Positions 16,129 through 25,061 of a stretch of 64,000 bases of DNA are shown piece after piece. The notes beneath the pieces were generated by a model, which saw only the letters and a list, made by a program, of their open reading frames with translations, was not told the DNA's origin and ran no database searches. Made by a program: the position numbers and the translations under genes. This stretch comes from Thalassospira mesophila (GTDB taxonomy: Bacteria; Pseudomonadota; Alphaproteobacteria; Rhodospirillales; Thalassospiraceae): NCBI RefSeq assembly GCF_002115755.1, contig NZ_JFKA01000014.1, forward strand, positions 46,150 to 110,149, read 5' to 3'. Numbering within the stretch: the stretch's first letter is position 1; every line of letters starts with the position of its first letter.

Positions 16129-17703
16129 CTATTGGGCCGCGCTAACCGCCTTGTCACGCTGTTGCAACCGTTGGCGAAGACGCGCAACGTCATCGGCACT
16201 TAACCGCAACCCCAGCTTGGAACGCCGCCAAATCACATCTTCCACATCATGCGCCCATTCCTGATCGATCAGATAGCGCAATTCGGCCTCATACAGATCA
16301 TGACCAAAACATTGGCCCAAATCATCCAGCGTCCGGGCATCTGCAAGAATAACCGTTATTTTGCTGCCATAGGCCCGCAACAAACGGTGCAGCATGGTTT
16401 TGGGCAACCACGGAAAACGCTGGCCGTAATGATCAAGCGCCGCATCAAACCCGCCGGGTAAATCACCACCGGGCAACACTGCAGTTTCCGTCCAGGCAAC
16501 ATCGTCGCGGTTAAGGTTTTTGCAAATGATCTGCAAGGCATGTTCGGCCAGCTTGCGATAGGTGGTTATTTTGCCGCCAAAAATGTTCAAAAGCGGCGCT
16601 TTGCCGTGCCCGTCATCAAGCTTCAGGGTGTAATCGCGCGATACTTTCGACGCGTTTTCGCTTTCGCCACCATAAAGCGGACGCACCCCGGAATAGGTCC
16701 AGACAACGGTTTCGGGTGTCACCGGCTTTTTGAAATAACTGGTCGCCAGCTCGCACAGATAGGCGGTTTCGTCTTCGGTGATTTTCACCTTGGATGGGTC
16801 GCCTTTGTAATCAATATCGGTGGTGCCGATCAGGGTGAAATCGCCCTGATAAGGTATGGCAAAAACAATCCGGCCATCGGGGTTTTGAAAAATATAACAT
16901 TTATCGTGATCAAACAGCTTGGGCACCACAATGTGACTGCCCTTGACCAAACGGATCGAGGCCGTTTTTTGCGCATCCACCACACCATTTTGCGGGTCAA
17001 TCAGCGATGCACACCACGGCCCGGCCGCATTCACCAGCATTTTACCGCGCACAACCCGGCTAACGCCGCTATCTTTGTTGCGCAAGGTAACGTCCCACCC
17101 GGTCGCATGGCGCGCCGCCCCCACGCATTCGGTGCGGGTTAAAATTTCAGCACCCCGGTCACGCGCATCCATCGCGTTTAAAACCACCAGCCGCGCATCA
17201 TCAACCCAGCAGTCGGAATAAACAAACCCCTTGCGCAAATCGCCCTTTAACGGCTGCCCGGCCACGTGGGTTGCCAAATTAATACCTTTGCTGCCCGGCA
17301 GTTTTTTGCGCCCGCCCAAATGGTCATATAAAAACAGGCCCAGCCTTATCATCCATGTTGGCCGCAAGCCCGGCACATGGGGCAAAACAAAGCGCAACGG
17401 CCATATAATGTGCGGCGCATTGCCCCACAAAACTTCGCGTTCTTTAAGCGCTTCGCGCACCAGCCGAAATTCGTAATGTTCCAGATACCGCAAGCCGCCA
17501 TGAATAAGTTTGGTGCTGGCAGATGATGTCGCGCTGGCAAGGTCGTTCATTTCACACAGCAACACGCGCAAGCCCCGACCGACGGCGTCACGGGCAATAC
17601 CGGTGCCGTTAATGCCGCCACCAATCACCACAAGGTCGTAATCGCCGCCTGATACGGGCTGATTTTCAATTGCTGAACCGGGTTGCTGCGCCGTGCGTGA
17701 CAT
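16129..17703 (-). CDS. glpD: Glycerol-3-phosphate dehydrogenase, aerobic FAD type
   Basis: A 524-residue protein, normal for GlpD. It oxidises sn-glycerol 3-phosphate to dihydroxyacetone phosphate and passes electrons to quinone at the inner membrane face. The N-terminal FAD-binding motif is DLVVIGGGINGTGIARDA; the GlpD signature STKLIHGGLRYLE follows at about residue 70; IGTTDIDYKGD and YSGVRPLYGG are family blocks, and the C-terminal DAO_C helical domain contains LRYLIDQEWAHDVEDVIWRRSKLGL. ATG 17703 is preceded by AAGGTCAAGG. An inverted repeat with TTTCG-like bases lies just upstream (17729-17757). No glycerol kinase or GlpR gene is adjacent. Confidence 0.96.
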   Translation of the reverse strand: MSRTAQQPGSAIENQPVSGGDYDLVVIGGGINGTGIARDAVGRGLRVLLCEMNDLASATSSASTKLIHGGLRYLEHYEFRLVREALKEREVLWGNAPHIIWPLRFVLPHVPGLRPTWMIRLGLFLYDHLGGRKKLPGSKGINLATHVAGQPLKGDLRKGFVYSDCWVDDARLVVLNAMDARDRGAEILTRTECVGAARHATGWDVTLRNKDSGVSRVVRGKMLVNAAGPWCASLIDPQNGVVDAQKTASIRLVKGSHIVVPKLFDHDKCYIFQNPDGRIVFAIPYQGDFTLIGTTDIDYKGDPSKVKITEDETAYLCELATSYFKKPVTPETVVWTYSGVRPLYGGESENASKVSRDYTLKLDDGHGKAPLLNIFGGKITTYRKLAEHALQIICKNLNRDDVAWTETAVLPGGDLPGGFDAALDHYGQRFPWLPKTMLHRLLRAYGSKITVILADARTLDDLGQCFGHDLYEAELRYLIDQEWAHDVEDVIWRRSKLGLRLSADDVARLRQRLQQRDKAVSAAQ

Positions 17704-17728
17704 TGCCTTGACCTTGCTAATTTTTCCG

Positions 17729-17757
17729 AATGAACGTTATTTAGTTCATTTTCGAAC
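17729..17757. promoter_or_regulatory. Candidate operator upstream of glpD
   Basis: AATGAAC (17729-17735) and GTTCATT (17744-17750) form a perfect 7-bp inverted repeat with an 8-base spacer; GTTC-N6-GAAC (17744-17757) overlaps it. It sits 26 bp upstream of the glpD start, where a repressor or promoter would act. Confidence 0.4.
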
Positions 17758-18044
17758 ATTTTTCAAGACGAGGATTATGACATTTTGCAAGCTGATGCCG
17801 AAACCCCCGGCGCAACACGGGCATTTCATACATCCAAGCGCAACATCCGCCGTCGGAGAGCAATGAATTGAGCCACAAGCGCGCACGGCACACGCCCTGA
17901 GCCGCTTATCCCAAACGGCTGCCGTGAAAGAAAATGTAATATTTCGAAAATATTCTTGGGAAATGCCACGCGTCACCGGCAGAGGATATCCCCCACATCC
18001 AGCCACCGAGAAAATATCCATCCAGCCCGATGGAAGCCCGCCCG
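17758..18044. other. Gap between glpD and asparagine synthase genes
   Basis: Together with the operator region this makes a 341-bp gap. Both genes point left, so it holds the glpD promoter and the 3' end of the asparagine synthase transcript. Apart from the glpD-proximal repeat I see no gene, hairpin terminator or RNA. Confidence 0.6.
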
Positions 18045-19985
18045 CTATTGCCAGCGTTGCTGCCAGGCCGACAACATCAGGATCGACCATAAACGGTGCG
18101 CATTATTAGTGGCCCCGGCCTGATGGTCTTTCATCGCTCGGTCGATAACCCTCCGGTCCAGCCCGAAATCATCATAAAGGGCGGGCCGTGCCAGCAAATC
18201 ATTGGCCCAGTCGCGCAACGGCCCGCGCAACCACGCGGCTAACGGCACACCAAACCCGGTTTTGGGCCGGTTGATCAGGTCGTCGGGCACGTATTTTTGC
18301 AATATCCGGCGCAGGGCAATTTTTCCCACCCCGTCGTCGATTTTTAAATGCGCAGGCAAACGCCAGCCAAATTCAATCACGCGATGATCGATCAAAGGCA
18401 CACGCACCTCAAGCGATGCCGCCATCGATGCCCGGTCCACCTTTGTCAGCACATCATCGACCATATACATCATGGTATCCATGATCTGCATCGATGACAC
18501 ATAATCAAGGCTGCGGTTGCGCGAAAACTTCTCGCCCGGCACATGGAAAACTGCCGGGTTTTCATCACCACGGCCCCCCGGCCGCACCGTTTGCGGGTCC
18601 CATAATTCCAGCAGGGCAACATAGCGGTCGATATCATTGCCAATTGCCAGAAGCGGCGCGACCTTGTGAATTTTATCGCCAATCGTCCTGGCTTTGCCGC
18701 CAACCGGTAAAACCGAACACACCCGGTCCCACTGGCGCGGTGATAGCAGGGTTAAGGCGCTGGCAATCTGCTGCGCGCCAAACGGGATCGATTTTGCCGT
18801 TTTTGCCAGGTTTTTGGCCCATAAATAGCGATTATATCCGCCAAATGTTTCATCACCGCCATCGCCCGACAGGGCCACGGTGACTTCCTTTCGCGTTAAT
18901 GTCGACATTAGCGCTGTGGGTATGCCCGAACTGTCAAAAAACGGTTCGTCATACATATCGGCCAGCTTGGGCACGATCTTAAGGGCATCATCGGCGCTTA
19001 CATAAAGCTCGGTATGATCAGTCCCCAGATGTTTTGCCACCGCCCCGGCAAAGGCCGCCTCGTTAAAGGCTTCGTCTTCAAACCCGATGGAATAGGTTTT
19101 CACCGGGCGATCCGATACCGACTGCATCAGGGCAACAATGGTCGATGAATCAATTCCGCCCGATAAAAATGCGCCTAGTGGCACATCGGCCACCATCCGG
19201 CGTTGCACAGCATCGCGCAGCAAATCTTCCAGCGCGTTGATCGCGCTGTCATCATCGCCTGCCCAACGGTTATTGCGGCCATTTAAAACCACATCTTCCA
19301 TCGACCAATAGACGGAATCGCGCATTTGCCCTTCGGCATCAATTTCGATCATATGGCCGGGGCGCAATTGCCGGGTTTTACGATAAATCGACTGGCCCGA
19401 TGGCACATAGCCAAAGCGCAAATAATTATCCAGCGCCCCGCTATCCACATCACGCGGACACACCCCGCCTGCCACCAGTGCTTTTAATTCCGATGCAAAA
19501 CCAAATTTGCCGTCATGATGGGTCCAGTAAAGCGGTTTAATGCCCAATCGGTCGCGGATCATGGTTAATTTGCGGTTTTGCCGGTCCCACAACACAATGG
19601 CAAACATGCCAATCAGCAATTTCAGGGTTTCCGCAATGCCCCAATGGGCAAAACCCTCCAATATCACTTCGCTGTCGGAATGGCCGCGCCAGGCAATGTT
19701 GTGGCGGGCCAGTTTGGCGCGCAGATCCTCGGCATTATAAATTTCGCCATTATACACCATCACATAACGGCCATCGGCGGAATGCATGGGCTGTTTGCCC
19801 GCATCGCTTAAATCAATAATCGCCAGGCGCCGTTGGCCCAGGGCAATTGCGGCGGCATCATCTATCCACACATCGCCGCCATCGGGGCCACGATGCAACA
19901 AGGCGTTGTTCATGGCGGCAACCGTGTCGCCAAGGCTGCCTTGTGCTGTCTGCTTTGGTATCCACAGGCCGGTAATGCCGCACAT
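18045..19985 (-). CDS. asnB: Asparagine synthase (glutamine-hydrolysing)
   Basis: A 646-residue protein, matching the long AsnB type. MCGITGLW gives Cys2 as the glutaminase nucleophile; HRGPDGGDVW, GQRRLAIIDLS and VYNGEIYN complete the GATase_7 domain (1 to about 210). The synthase domain starts near 240 and shows the PP-loop LSGGIDSSTIVALM, then ALSGDGGDETFGGYNRY and KVDRASMAASLEVRVPLIDHRV. It converts aspartate, glutamine and ATP to asparagine, glutamate and AMP. Long AsnB forms are often found in polysaccharide or natural-product loci where they amidate sugars or peptides; no such genes are adjacent. The divergent Lrp-family regulator is a likely controller. Confidence 0.93.
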   Translation of the reverse strand: MCGITGLWIPKQTAQGSLGDTVAAMNNALLHRGPDGGDVWIDDAAAIALGQRRLAIIDLSDAGKQPMHSADGRYVMVYNGEIYNAEDLRAKLARHNIAWRGHSDSEVILEGFAHWGIAETLKLLIGMFAIVLWDRQNRKLTMIRDRLGIKPLYWTHHDGKFGFASELKALVAGGVCPRDVDSGALDNYLRFGYVPSGQSIYRKTRQLRPGHMIEIDAEGQMRDSVYWSMEDVVLNGRNNRWAGDDDSAINALEDLLRDAVQRRMVADVPLGAFLSGGIDSSTIVALMQSVSDRPVKTYSIGFEDEAFNEAAFAGAVAKHLGTDHTELYVSADDALKIVPKLADMYDEPFFDSSGIPTALMSTLTRKEVTVALSGDGGDETFGGYNRYLWAKNLAKTAKSIPFGAQQIASALTLLSPRQWDRVCSVLPVGGKARTIGDKIHKVAPLLAIGNDIDRYVALLELWDPQTVRPGGRGDENPAVFHVPGEKFSRNRSLDYVSSMQIMDTMMYMVDDVLTKVDRASMAASLEVRVPLIDHRVIEFGWRLPAHLKIDDGVGKIALRRILQKYVPDDLINRPKTGFGVPLAAWLRGPLRDWANDLLARPALYDDFGLDRRVIDRAMKDHQAGATNNAHRLWSILMLSAWQQRWQ

Positions 19986-20127
19986 TTAAATGCCCCTGAT
20001 GCCCTGATCAAATTGCCCGCGATAAGTGCCGCTTTTCGGGTCTGCTCCGGTAATAGCGAACGCCAGCGTGCGCGACAATGGAAATCAGTAACTTTTCTTT
20101 CACGCCCAGTTACGGCATAAACAGGGA

Positions 20128-20634
20128 ATGTTGAAACTTGACCGTATTTTCATCCGCATTTTGCAGGTATTGCAAACCAATGGCCGGATATCGAACCTCG
20201 ATTTATCCGAGGCGGTAAATCTGTCGCCATCGCCTTGCCTGGAACGGGTGCGCAAGCTTGAAGAAAACGGCATGATTTCGCAATATATCGCCGATATCGA
20301 CCTTGATAAAATCGGCGCGAATTTGCATGTGATGGCCGAGGTCACGTTGGGCAGCCATCTGGTTGAAGATTTCAAACAGTTTGAAGCCGCCCTTGCCGAG
20401 GTCGACGAGGTTATTTCGTGTTATAAAATCGCCGGGCCGTTTGATTACAGCCTTGATATGATCTGCCGCGACATTCCGCATTTCAACAGCATCAAGGAAA
20501 AGCTGATCAAAGACAGCATCGGCATCGAAACCTTTCGCGGCCATATTGTCATGGAACGCACCAAAAGTTTCGCGGGCTACCCGCTAGACAGTTTAACCGC
20601 CCCCACCCCATTGCGCGGTGTGCTGTCTGATTAA
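20128..20634 (+). CDS. Lrp/AsnC-family transcriptional regulator
   Basis: A 168-residue protein. The helix-turn-helix is at about 3-60 (ILQVLQTNGRISNLDLSEAVNLSPSPCLERVRKLEENGMI); the RAM effector domain follows (VMAEVTLGSHL, VISCYKIAGPFDYSLDMICRDI, GIETFRGHIVMERTKS). It is 142 bp from, and divergent to, the asparagine synthase gene. Lrp/AsnC proteins sense amino acids, and the original AsnC responds to asparagine, so control of the neighbour is likely. It resembles the second Lrp protein at 48409-48870 in the LSPSPCL-RV-KLE recognition helix. Confidence 0.93.
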   Translation: MLKLDRIFIRILQVLQTNGRISNLDLSEAVNLSPSPCLERVRKLEENGMISQYIADIDLDKIGANLHVMAEVTLGSHLVEDFKQFEAALAEVDEVISCYKIAGPFDYSLDMICRDIPHFNSIKEKLIKDSIGIETFRGHIVMERTKSFAGYPLDSLTAPTPLRGVLSD

Positions 20635-20692
20635 ACCAGCCTGAACAAACAGCCCGAAAGCCGTTCGCTCAGGTTAGTATTTATTACCGAAT

Positions 20693-22927
20693 TTAGAAAT
20701 CCACCTTCACGCTCAGCACCGCGTTAAACGGCTCGCCAATCTGGTTAGACAGGCTGTTCGACCCGATCGATGATGTGTAATAAACCTTATCGAAAATGTT
20801 TTTTAGGTTAAGCTGGAAGGTAACCGGGCGCGCGGCATTGACAGTATAGGCCGCAAACAAATCGGCGGTGGCGTATCCCGGCAAATCATAGCTGTTATCG
20901 TTATCGCCCGGGCGTTTGCCAACGGTGCGAACACCGCCGCCCGCGCGGAACTTGCTGGCACCGGGAACCGCATTTTCAAAATCATAGGCCACATAAAGCG
21001 ACCCGGTATGGCGCGCTACGTTTGGCAGGCGTTTGCCCTTATAATCGGGGTCTTCCATAATCCGGGTGTCGGTAAAGCCATAGCTGGCAATCACGTCGAG
21101 ATGCTCGGTCACGGCACCGGCCAAATCAACCTCCACCCCGCGCGCACGCACCAAACCAGCCGCCTTGACCACGGTTTCGCCGCCCACAACTTCGGAATAG
21201 GCAACGTTTTGCTTTTCGCTGGTATAAAGCGCGATGTTTGATGTCAGCCCGTCGGCGATTTGCAATTTGGTGCCAACTTCGTATGCCACACCTTCTTCAG
21301 GCGCAATATCGCCCACATAACTGCCGATGGATGATTGCGGGCGGAATGTTTTCGCCGCATTGGTGTAAAACGACACATCCGGTGTCAGTTTATAAACAAT
21401 CCCGCCATTGGGAATAACTTCATGGCCATAACGTTCGGTATTGGTTTTAAACGGGCGGCCCTTGCCCGCCAGCATGTCGTAATATTGAAACCGCAACCCG
21501 CCAACCAAAATCCACTGGTCATTCAAATGCAGGGAATCCTGCCCGTAAAACGAAACGGTAGACAATTTTTCGGTCTGGTCGCTATCGGCTGCCGAAACAT
21601 TACTACAGGCTGGTAAAGTGCCATAAACCGGGTCGTAAATGTTAAACCCGCCGGTATTGCTACACCGGATCAAATCGGTGCGCAGTGTATCGCTGTTATC
21701 ATAGGATGATCCGAACAGGATATCGTTCTGAAGCCCGCCAATATCGGCCTTGCCGGTTACATCAACGCGGGCGGAATGCTGAATAATGGTGGAGCCCTGC
21801 GTCGCATCGGCCCGCCGCACCAGATTACCGGTTGCCGGGTCATAGGACCGCAGGCGCGCCTGATTATCGGAATATTCATTGCGACTATAACCATAATCAA
21901 ACCCGATATTCCAGCCATCGCCAAGGTCATGGTCAACATCAAGCTGGACAGTATCGGATTTGCCATCGGTGATGTTATAGGCTTCATCAAACCGGGTTTT
22001 CGGGTCCACCGCCACGGCGTTGCCGGTATTGGGGTCAAACACTGTGCCCCGGTCAAACGGCACACTGTATGTTTCATGAAAATAAGACAGGGTAACGTCG
22101 GTATCATCGCCCTGCCAGCGCAGCGACGGGGCGATCTGATCGTGTTTTATTTCGCCAAAATTACGCCAGTAATCGGTTTTTTCATGCTCGCCCAGCAAAC
22201 GGAACGACAAGGGCGATCCTTCGGCGACCGGCCCTGTCACATCAAACCCGGCAGTGCCACCGCCAAAACTTGAAACACTGCCATAAACATTGCCGCCAAA
22301 TTCGTCTTGCGGTTTTTTGGTAATCACGTTGATCATGCCGCCGGGATCAAGAATGCCATATAGCGACGATGCTGGACCCTTTAAAACTTCAACCCGGTCG
22401 GTGGTAATGTTAAAGCTGCGCGGCAAGGATGATTTCAAACCGTTGGTCAGGATCGACCCGTCACGGTTGCTGCCAAAACCACGACGAATAAGCGCATCTT
22501 GCGTCGCGCCCAGCGTATTGGTTTGGGTAACACCGCTTACATTGGCAAGGGCATCGTCAAGCGACCGTGCGCGCTGGTCTTCAATCACCTGCGAGCTGAC
22601 CACATTTACCGCCTGCGGCACATCAATCAGCGGCGTTTCCATCCGGGTTGCCGTTGTTGTGGCGACAGGCTGATACCCCTGCACTTCGCGGGCTTTTGCT
22701 GTCATTTCCCGGTCGGCGGTAACCGTGACCGGGGCCAGTGTTACGCCGTCCCCGGCCCCCGCCGCATCGCCAGCAGCAACAGCGCCTTTCTCTGCCTGCG
22801 TATTTTGTGGTTTTGGCACGGCATCATCGGCCTGTGCCGCGTGCCCCGCCGTCAAACTGCCAATCGATGCCGCAACCAGCGTTGCCCGACATAACCGATG
22901 ATATTTCTGTTGATATTTCTGTTTCAT
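20693..22927 (-). CDS. TonB-dependent siderophore receptor
   Basis: A 744-residue outer-membrane receptor. The signal peptide ends near GHAAQA. A TonB-box-like stretch TLAPVTVTAD lies at about 63-72, and the plug domain is at about 85-220 (TPLIDVPQAVNVVSSQVIEDQ, NVSGVTQTN, IRRGFGSNRDGSILTNGL, VEVLKGPASSLYGILDPGGMINVITKKP). The 22-strand barrel follows, ending in a C-terminal aromatic (VKVDF). The plug motifs match ferric hydroxamate-type receptors of the FhuA/FpvA/FoxA group. A disulfide-like CSNTGGFN-CSNVSA pair lies in one extracellular loop. It is divergent from a FecCD-type ABC importer, and a Fur-like box overlaps its promoter, so it should be induced by iron starvation. The exact siderophore is not predictable. 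Confidence 0.95.
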   Translation of the reverse strand: MKQKYQQKYHRLCRATLVAASIGSLTAGHAAQADDAVPKPQNTQAEKGAVAAGDAAGAGDGVTLAPVTVTADREMTAKAREVQGYQPVATTTATRMETPLIDVPQAVNVVSSQVIEDQRARSLDDALANVSGVTQTNTLGATQDALIRRGFGSNRDGSILTNGLKSSLPRSFNITTDRVEVLKGPASSLYGILDPGGMINVITKKPQDEFGGNVYGSVSSFGGGTAGFDVTGPVAEGSPLSFRLLGEHEKTDYWRNFGEIKHDQIAPSLRWQGDDTDVTLSYFHETYSVPFDRGTVFDPNTGNAVAVDPKTRFDEAYNITDGKSDTVQLDVDHDLGDGWNIGFDYGYSRNEYSDNQARLRSYDPATGNLVRRADATQGSTIIQHSARVDVTGKADIGGLQNDILFGSSYDNSDTLRTDLIRCSNTGGFNIYDPVYGTLPACSNVSAADSDQTEKLSTVSFYGQDSLHLNDQWILVGGLRFQYYDMLAGKGRPFKTNTERYGHEVIPNGGIVYKLTPDVSFYTNAAKTFRPQSSIGSYVGDIAPEEGVAYEVGTKLQIADGLTSNIALYTSEKQNVAYSEVVGGETVVKAAGLVRARGVEVDLAGAVTEHLDVIASYGFTDTRIMEDPDYKGKRLPNVARHTGSLYVAYDFENAVPGASKFRAGGGVRTVGKRPGDNDNSYDLPGYATADLFAAYTVNAARPVTFQLNLKNIFDKVYYTSSIGSNSLSNQIGEPFNAVLSVKVDF

Positions 22928-22968
22928 GCTCCGCCCTCACTTCGGGATATCCCGAAACCCCATATGCT

Positions 22969-23010
22969 GATAATGAGAGTGGTTATCATTGTCATTTTTG
23001 TAGTAGTCAA
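22969..23010 (-). promoter_or_regulatory. Receptor promoter with overlapping Fur-like box
   Basis: On the reverse strand TTGACT (23010-23005) and GATAAC (22987-22982) are 17 bp apart and fit a sigma-70 promoter. GATAATGAGAGTGGTTATC (22969-22987) matches the classical 19-bp Fur consensus at 15 positions and covers the -10 element, so iron-loaded Fur would block transcription of the receptor. Confidence 0.65.
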
Positions 23011-23147
23011 ACTTCTATAATCGCCCCAAACTACCATCAGGCATCTTTTTCACCCGAACCAACGGAGTCCATCAGCAAAAAAGTCGCACAAAAGTGCCAA
23101 TTTCATTAAAAACACCCCGCGAACAAAAAAACTTCATCGCTGTTTTC

Positions 23148-23182
23148 TTGACTACTACAAACGCAAATGTTTCTCATTCGCC
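23148..23182 (+). promoter_or_regulatory. Promoter of the siderophore ABC operon
   Basis: TTGACTACTACAAA (23148-23161) is an exact mirror copy of the receptor promoter's upstream element (22997-23010). A less perfect Fur-like stretch, AATGTTTCTCATT, follows in the -10 region. The ATPase gene starts at 23213. Confidence 0.5.
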
Positions 23183-23212
23183 TTGATTGTCCTGCATGTA
23201 TAAAGAACCCAG

Positions 23213-24043
23213 ATGCCCCAGATTGAGCCAAAACACACCCGACACCCTTTGCTGACGCAAAATTTGTGCCTCAGCTTTGGCGACAGTGCCGTTTTACACG
23301 ACATATCAATCGAGATTCCTCAAAACCGGTTAACGGTTTTGCTGGGGCCTAACGGGTCGGGCAAGTCAACATTGTTAGGGGCCATGTCGCGGTTAAACCG
23401 CCCGTTTCGCGGCATCACGTATTTAAACGGCAAGGATATTGCCACCCAGCACACCCGCGATATCGCCCGCAAGCTGGGCATTTTGCCCCAGTCCCCGCTG
23501 CTGCCTGCCAATATGACGGTCTATGACCTGGTATCGCGCGGGCGGTTTCCGCATCAGGGGATGTTTGCGCACTGGACCAGCGCAGATGAAAACGCCGTGA
23601 TCCGCGCGCTTGAAATTACCGGCACGCTGGAATTTTCAAACCGCGCAGTTGAAACGCTTTCCGGCGGGCAACGCCAGCGCTGTTTTATCGCCATGGCCCT
23701 GGCACAAGAAACCGACATCATCTTGTTTGACGAACCAACAACCTATCTTGATTTGCGCTATCAGGTCGAGGTGATGGAGCTTATTTCACAACTTGGCACA
23801 CAGCATGGACGGACAATTGTTGCCGTGCTGCATGATTTAAACTTCGCGCTGCAATATGCCGATTACCTGGTTTTCCTAAAAAACGGGCGCATTCACCAAC
23901 CCGCAACCTTGCCGCAAGACTGCACCGCCGAGCTGATCACGGCGGTTTTTGAAACCCCGGTCACCAAACTGACCAATCCCGTTTCCGGTCTGCCGGTTTT
24001 CCTGCCGCTACGCAAACAGGGCGGCTTAAAAAATGTCGGTTAG
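23213..24043 (+). CDS. Iron-siderophore ABC transporter ATP-binding protein (FecE/FepC type)
   Basis: A 276-residue ATPase. Walker A is LGPNGSGKSTLLGAM, the Q-loop is in KLGILPQSPLLPANMTVYDLVSRGRFPHQ, the signature is LSGGQRQRCFIAMALAQ, Walker B is DIILFDEPTTYLD, and the switch His is in VAVLHDLNFAL. RGRFPHQ and TTYLDLRYQ are typical of FecE/FhuC siderophore ATPases. It is the first gene of a tight operon: its stop overlaps the first permease by 11 bp. Together with the divergent receptor it forms a complete uptake route across both membranes. Confidence 0.95.
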   Translation: MPQIEPKHTRHPLLTQNLCLSFGDSAVLHDISIEIPQNRLTVLLGPNGSGKSTLLGAMSRLNRPFRGITYLNGKDIATQHTRDIARKLGILPQSPLLPANMTVYDLVSRGRFPHQGMFAHWTSADENAVIRALEITGTLEFSNRAVETLSGGQRQRCFIAMALAQETDIILFDEPTTYLDLRYQVEVMELISQLGTQHGRTIVAVLHDLNFALQYADYLVFLKNGRIHQPATLPQDCTAELITAVFETPVTKLTNPVSGLPVFLPLRKQGGLKNVG

Positions 24044-25061
24044 TGTGACATCTGCCTCAAGGTCCGCGTGGCCCTTTCCGGTTTTATTGCTGGCACTGGT
24101 CGCATTTACGGGCATTTGCGCCTGCCTGTATCTTATGCTCGGCCCCCGCACGATCAATTTCGCCACCATTCTTAACGCCATCACATCCTATGACAGCGGC
24201 AATTTCGATCATCGGGTGCTGGTTGATATTCGCCTACCCCGCTTGCTGGCCGCAATTATTGCCGGGGCCAATCTCGGCCTGTCGGGGATGCTGTTACAGG
24301 GCCTGTTGCGCAACCCGCTGGCCGAACCGCACATTCTGGGCCTTAATGCCGGGGCCAGTCTGGCCGTTGTCCTAACGCTGGCCTTGCCTACAGCATCACT
24401 TGCCGCCTTGGCCCCTTTGCGCCCGTTTACCGCCGCTTTGGGCGGCTTTGTCGTCTTTTCTATCACTGTGCTTTTTTCATCCGCCGGGCGCGGCGGCCTG
24501 ACGCTGCTGAAGGTCACGTTTTGCGGCATTGCCTTTTCGGCACTGGCATCGTCGTTAACCACTGCGATTTTGTTGCTGGATGAAGAAACACTGCAAAAAA
24601 TTCGCCTGTGGCTGGTTGGGGATCTGGCCGGGGTCACACTTCATATGCTTTATGCCAGCCTTGCCCCGTCTGCTTTGGCGCTGGTTCTGGCCGTTTTTAT
24701 CGCCCCGCGCCTGAACGTTCTTGAACTGGGCGATGCTGTTGCCACCGGTCTGGGCATTTCCATCCGCCAAATCCGCTTTTTAACCATTTTGGCGGCAGCA
24801 TTATGTGCGGGCAGTGCGGTTTCCCTTGTCGGCCCTATCGGTTTTGTCGGGCTGATTGTGCCCAATCTGGTGCGCTATCAAAATGGCAATGATTACCGGC
24901 AAGCCGTGCCGCTTACCCTCATCTCGGGTGCAACCCTGCTTATTCTAGCCGATCTGGTGGCCCGCATGGTGTTGCTACCCCACGAAATTCCAACCGGCAT
25001 TGCAACGGCGCTGATCGGTGTTCCGGTCTTTATCATGATGGTGTTAAGGACAAGCCGATGA
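24033..25061 (+). CDS. FecCD-family iron-siderophore permease, subunit 1
   Basis: A 342-residue integral membrane protein with about 10 spans. Family blocks are VLVDIRLPRLLAAIIAGANLGLSGMLLQGLLRNPLAEPHILGLNAGASLAV (split here only for length when quoted elsewhere), the LWLVGDL stretch and VGPIGFVGLIVPNLVR with the conserved P-G-FVGL-PH-like loop that contacts the ATPase. The loop ends in PNLVR where most relatives have PHL/H. The start at 24033 overlaps the ATPase stop and the end overlaps the next permease by ATGA, indicating translational coupling. Confidence 0.93.
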   Translation: MSVSVTSASRSAWPFPVLLLALVAFTGICACLYLMLGPRTINFATILNAITSYDSGNFDHRVLVDIRLPRLLAAIIAGANLGLSGMLLQGLLRNPLAEPHILGLNAGASLAVVLTLALPTASLAALAPLRPFTAALGGFVVFSITVLFSSAGRGGLTLLKVTFCGIAFSALASSLTTAILLLDEETLQKIRLWLVGDLAGVTLHMLYASLAPSALALVLAVFIAPRLNVLELGDAVATGLGISIRQIRFLTILAAALCAGSAVSLVGPIGFVGLIVPNLVRYQNGNDYRQAVPLTLISGATLLILADLVARMVLLPHEIPTGIATALIGVPVFIMMVLRTSR

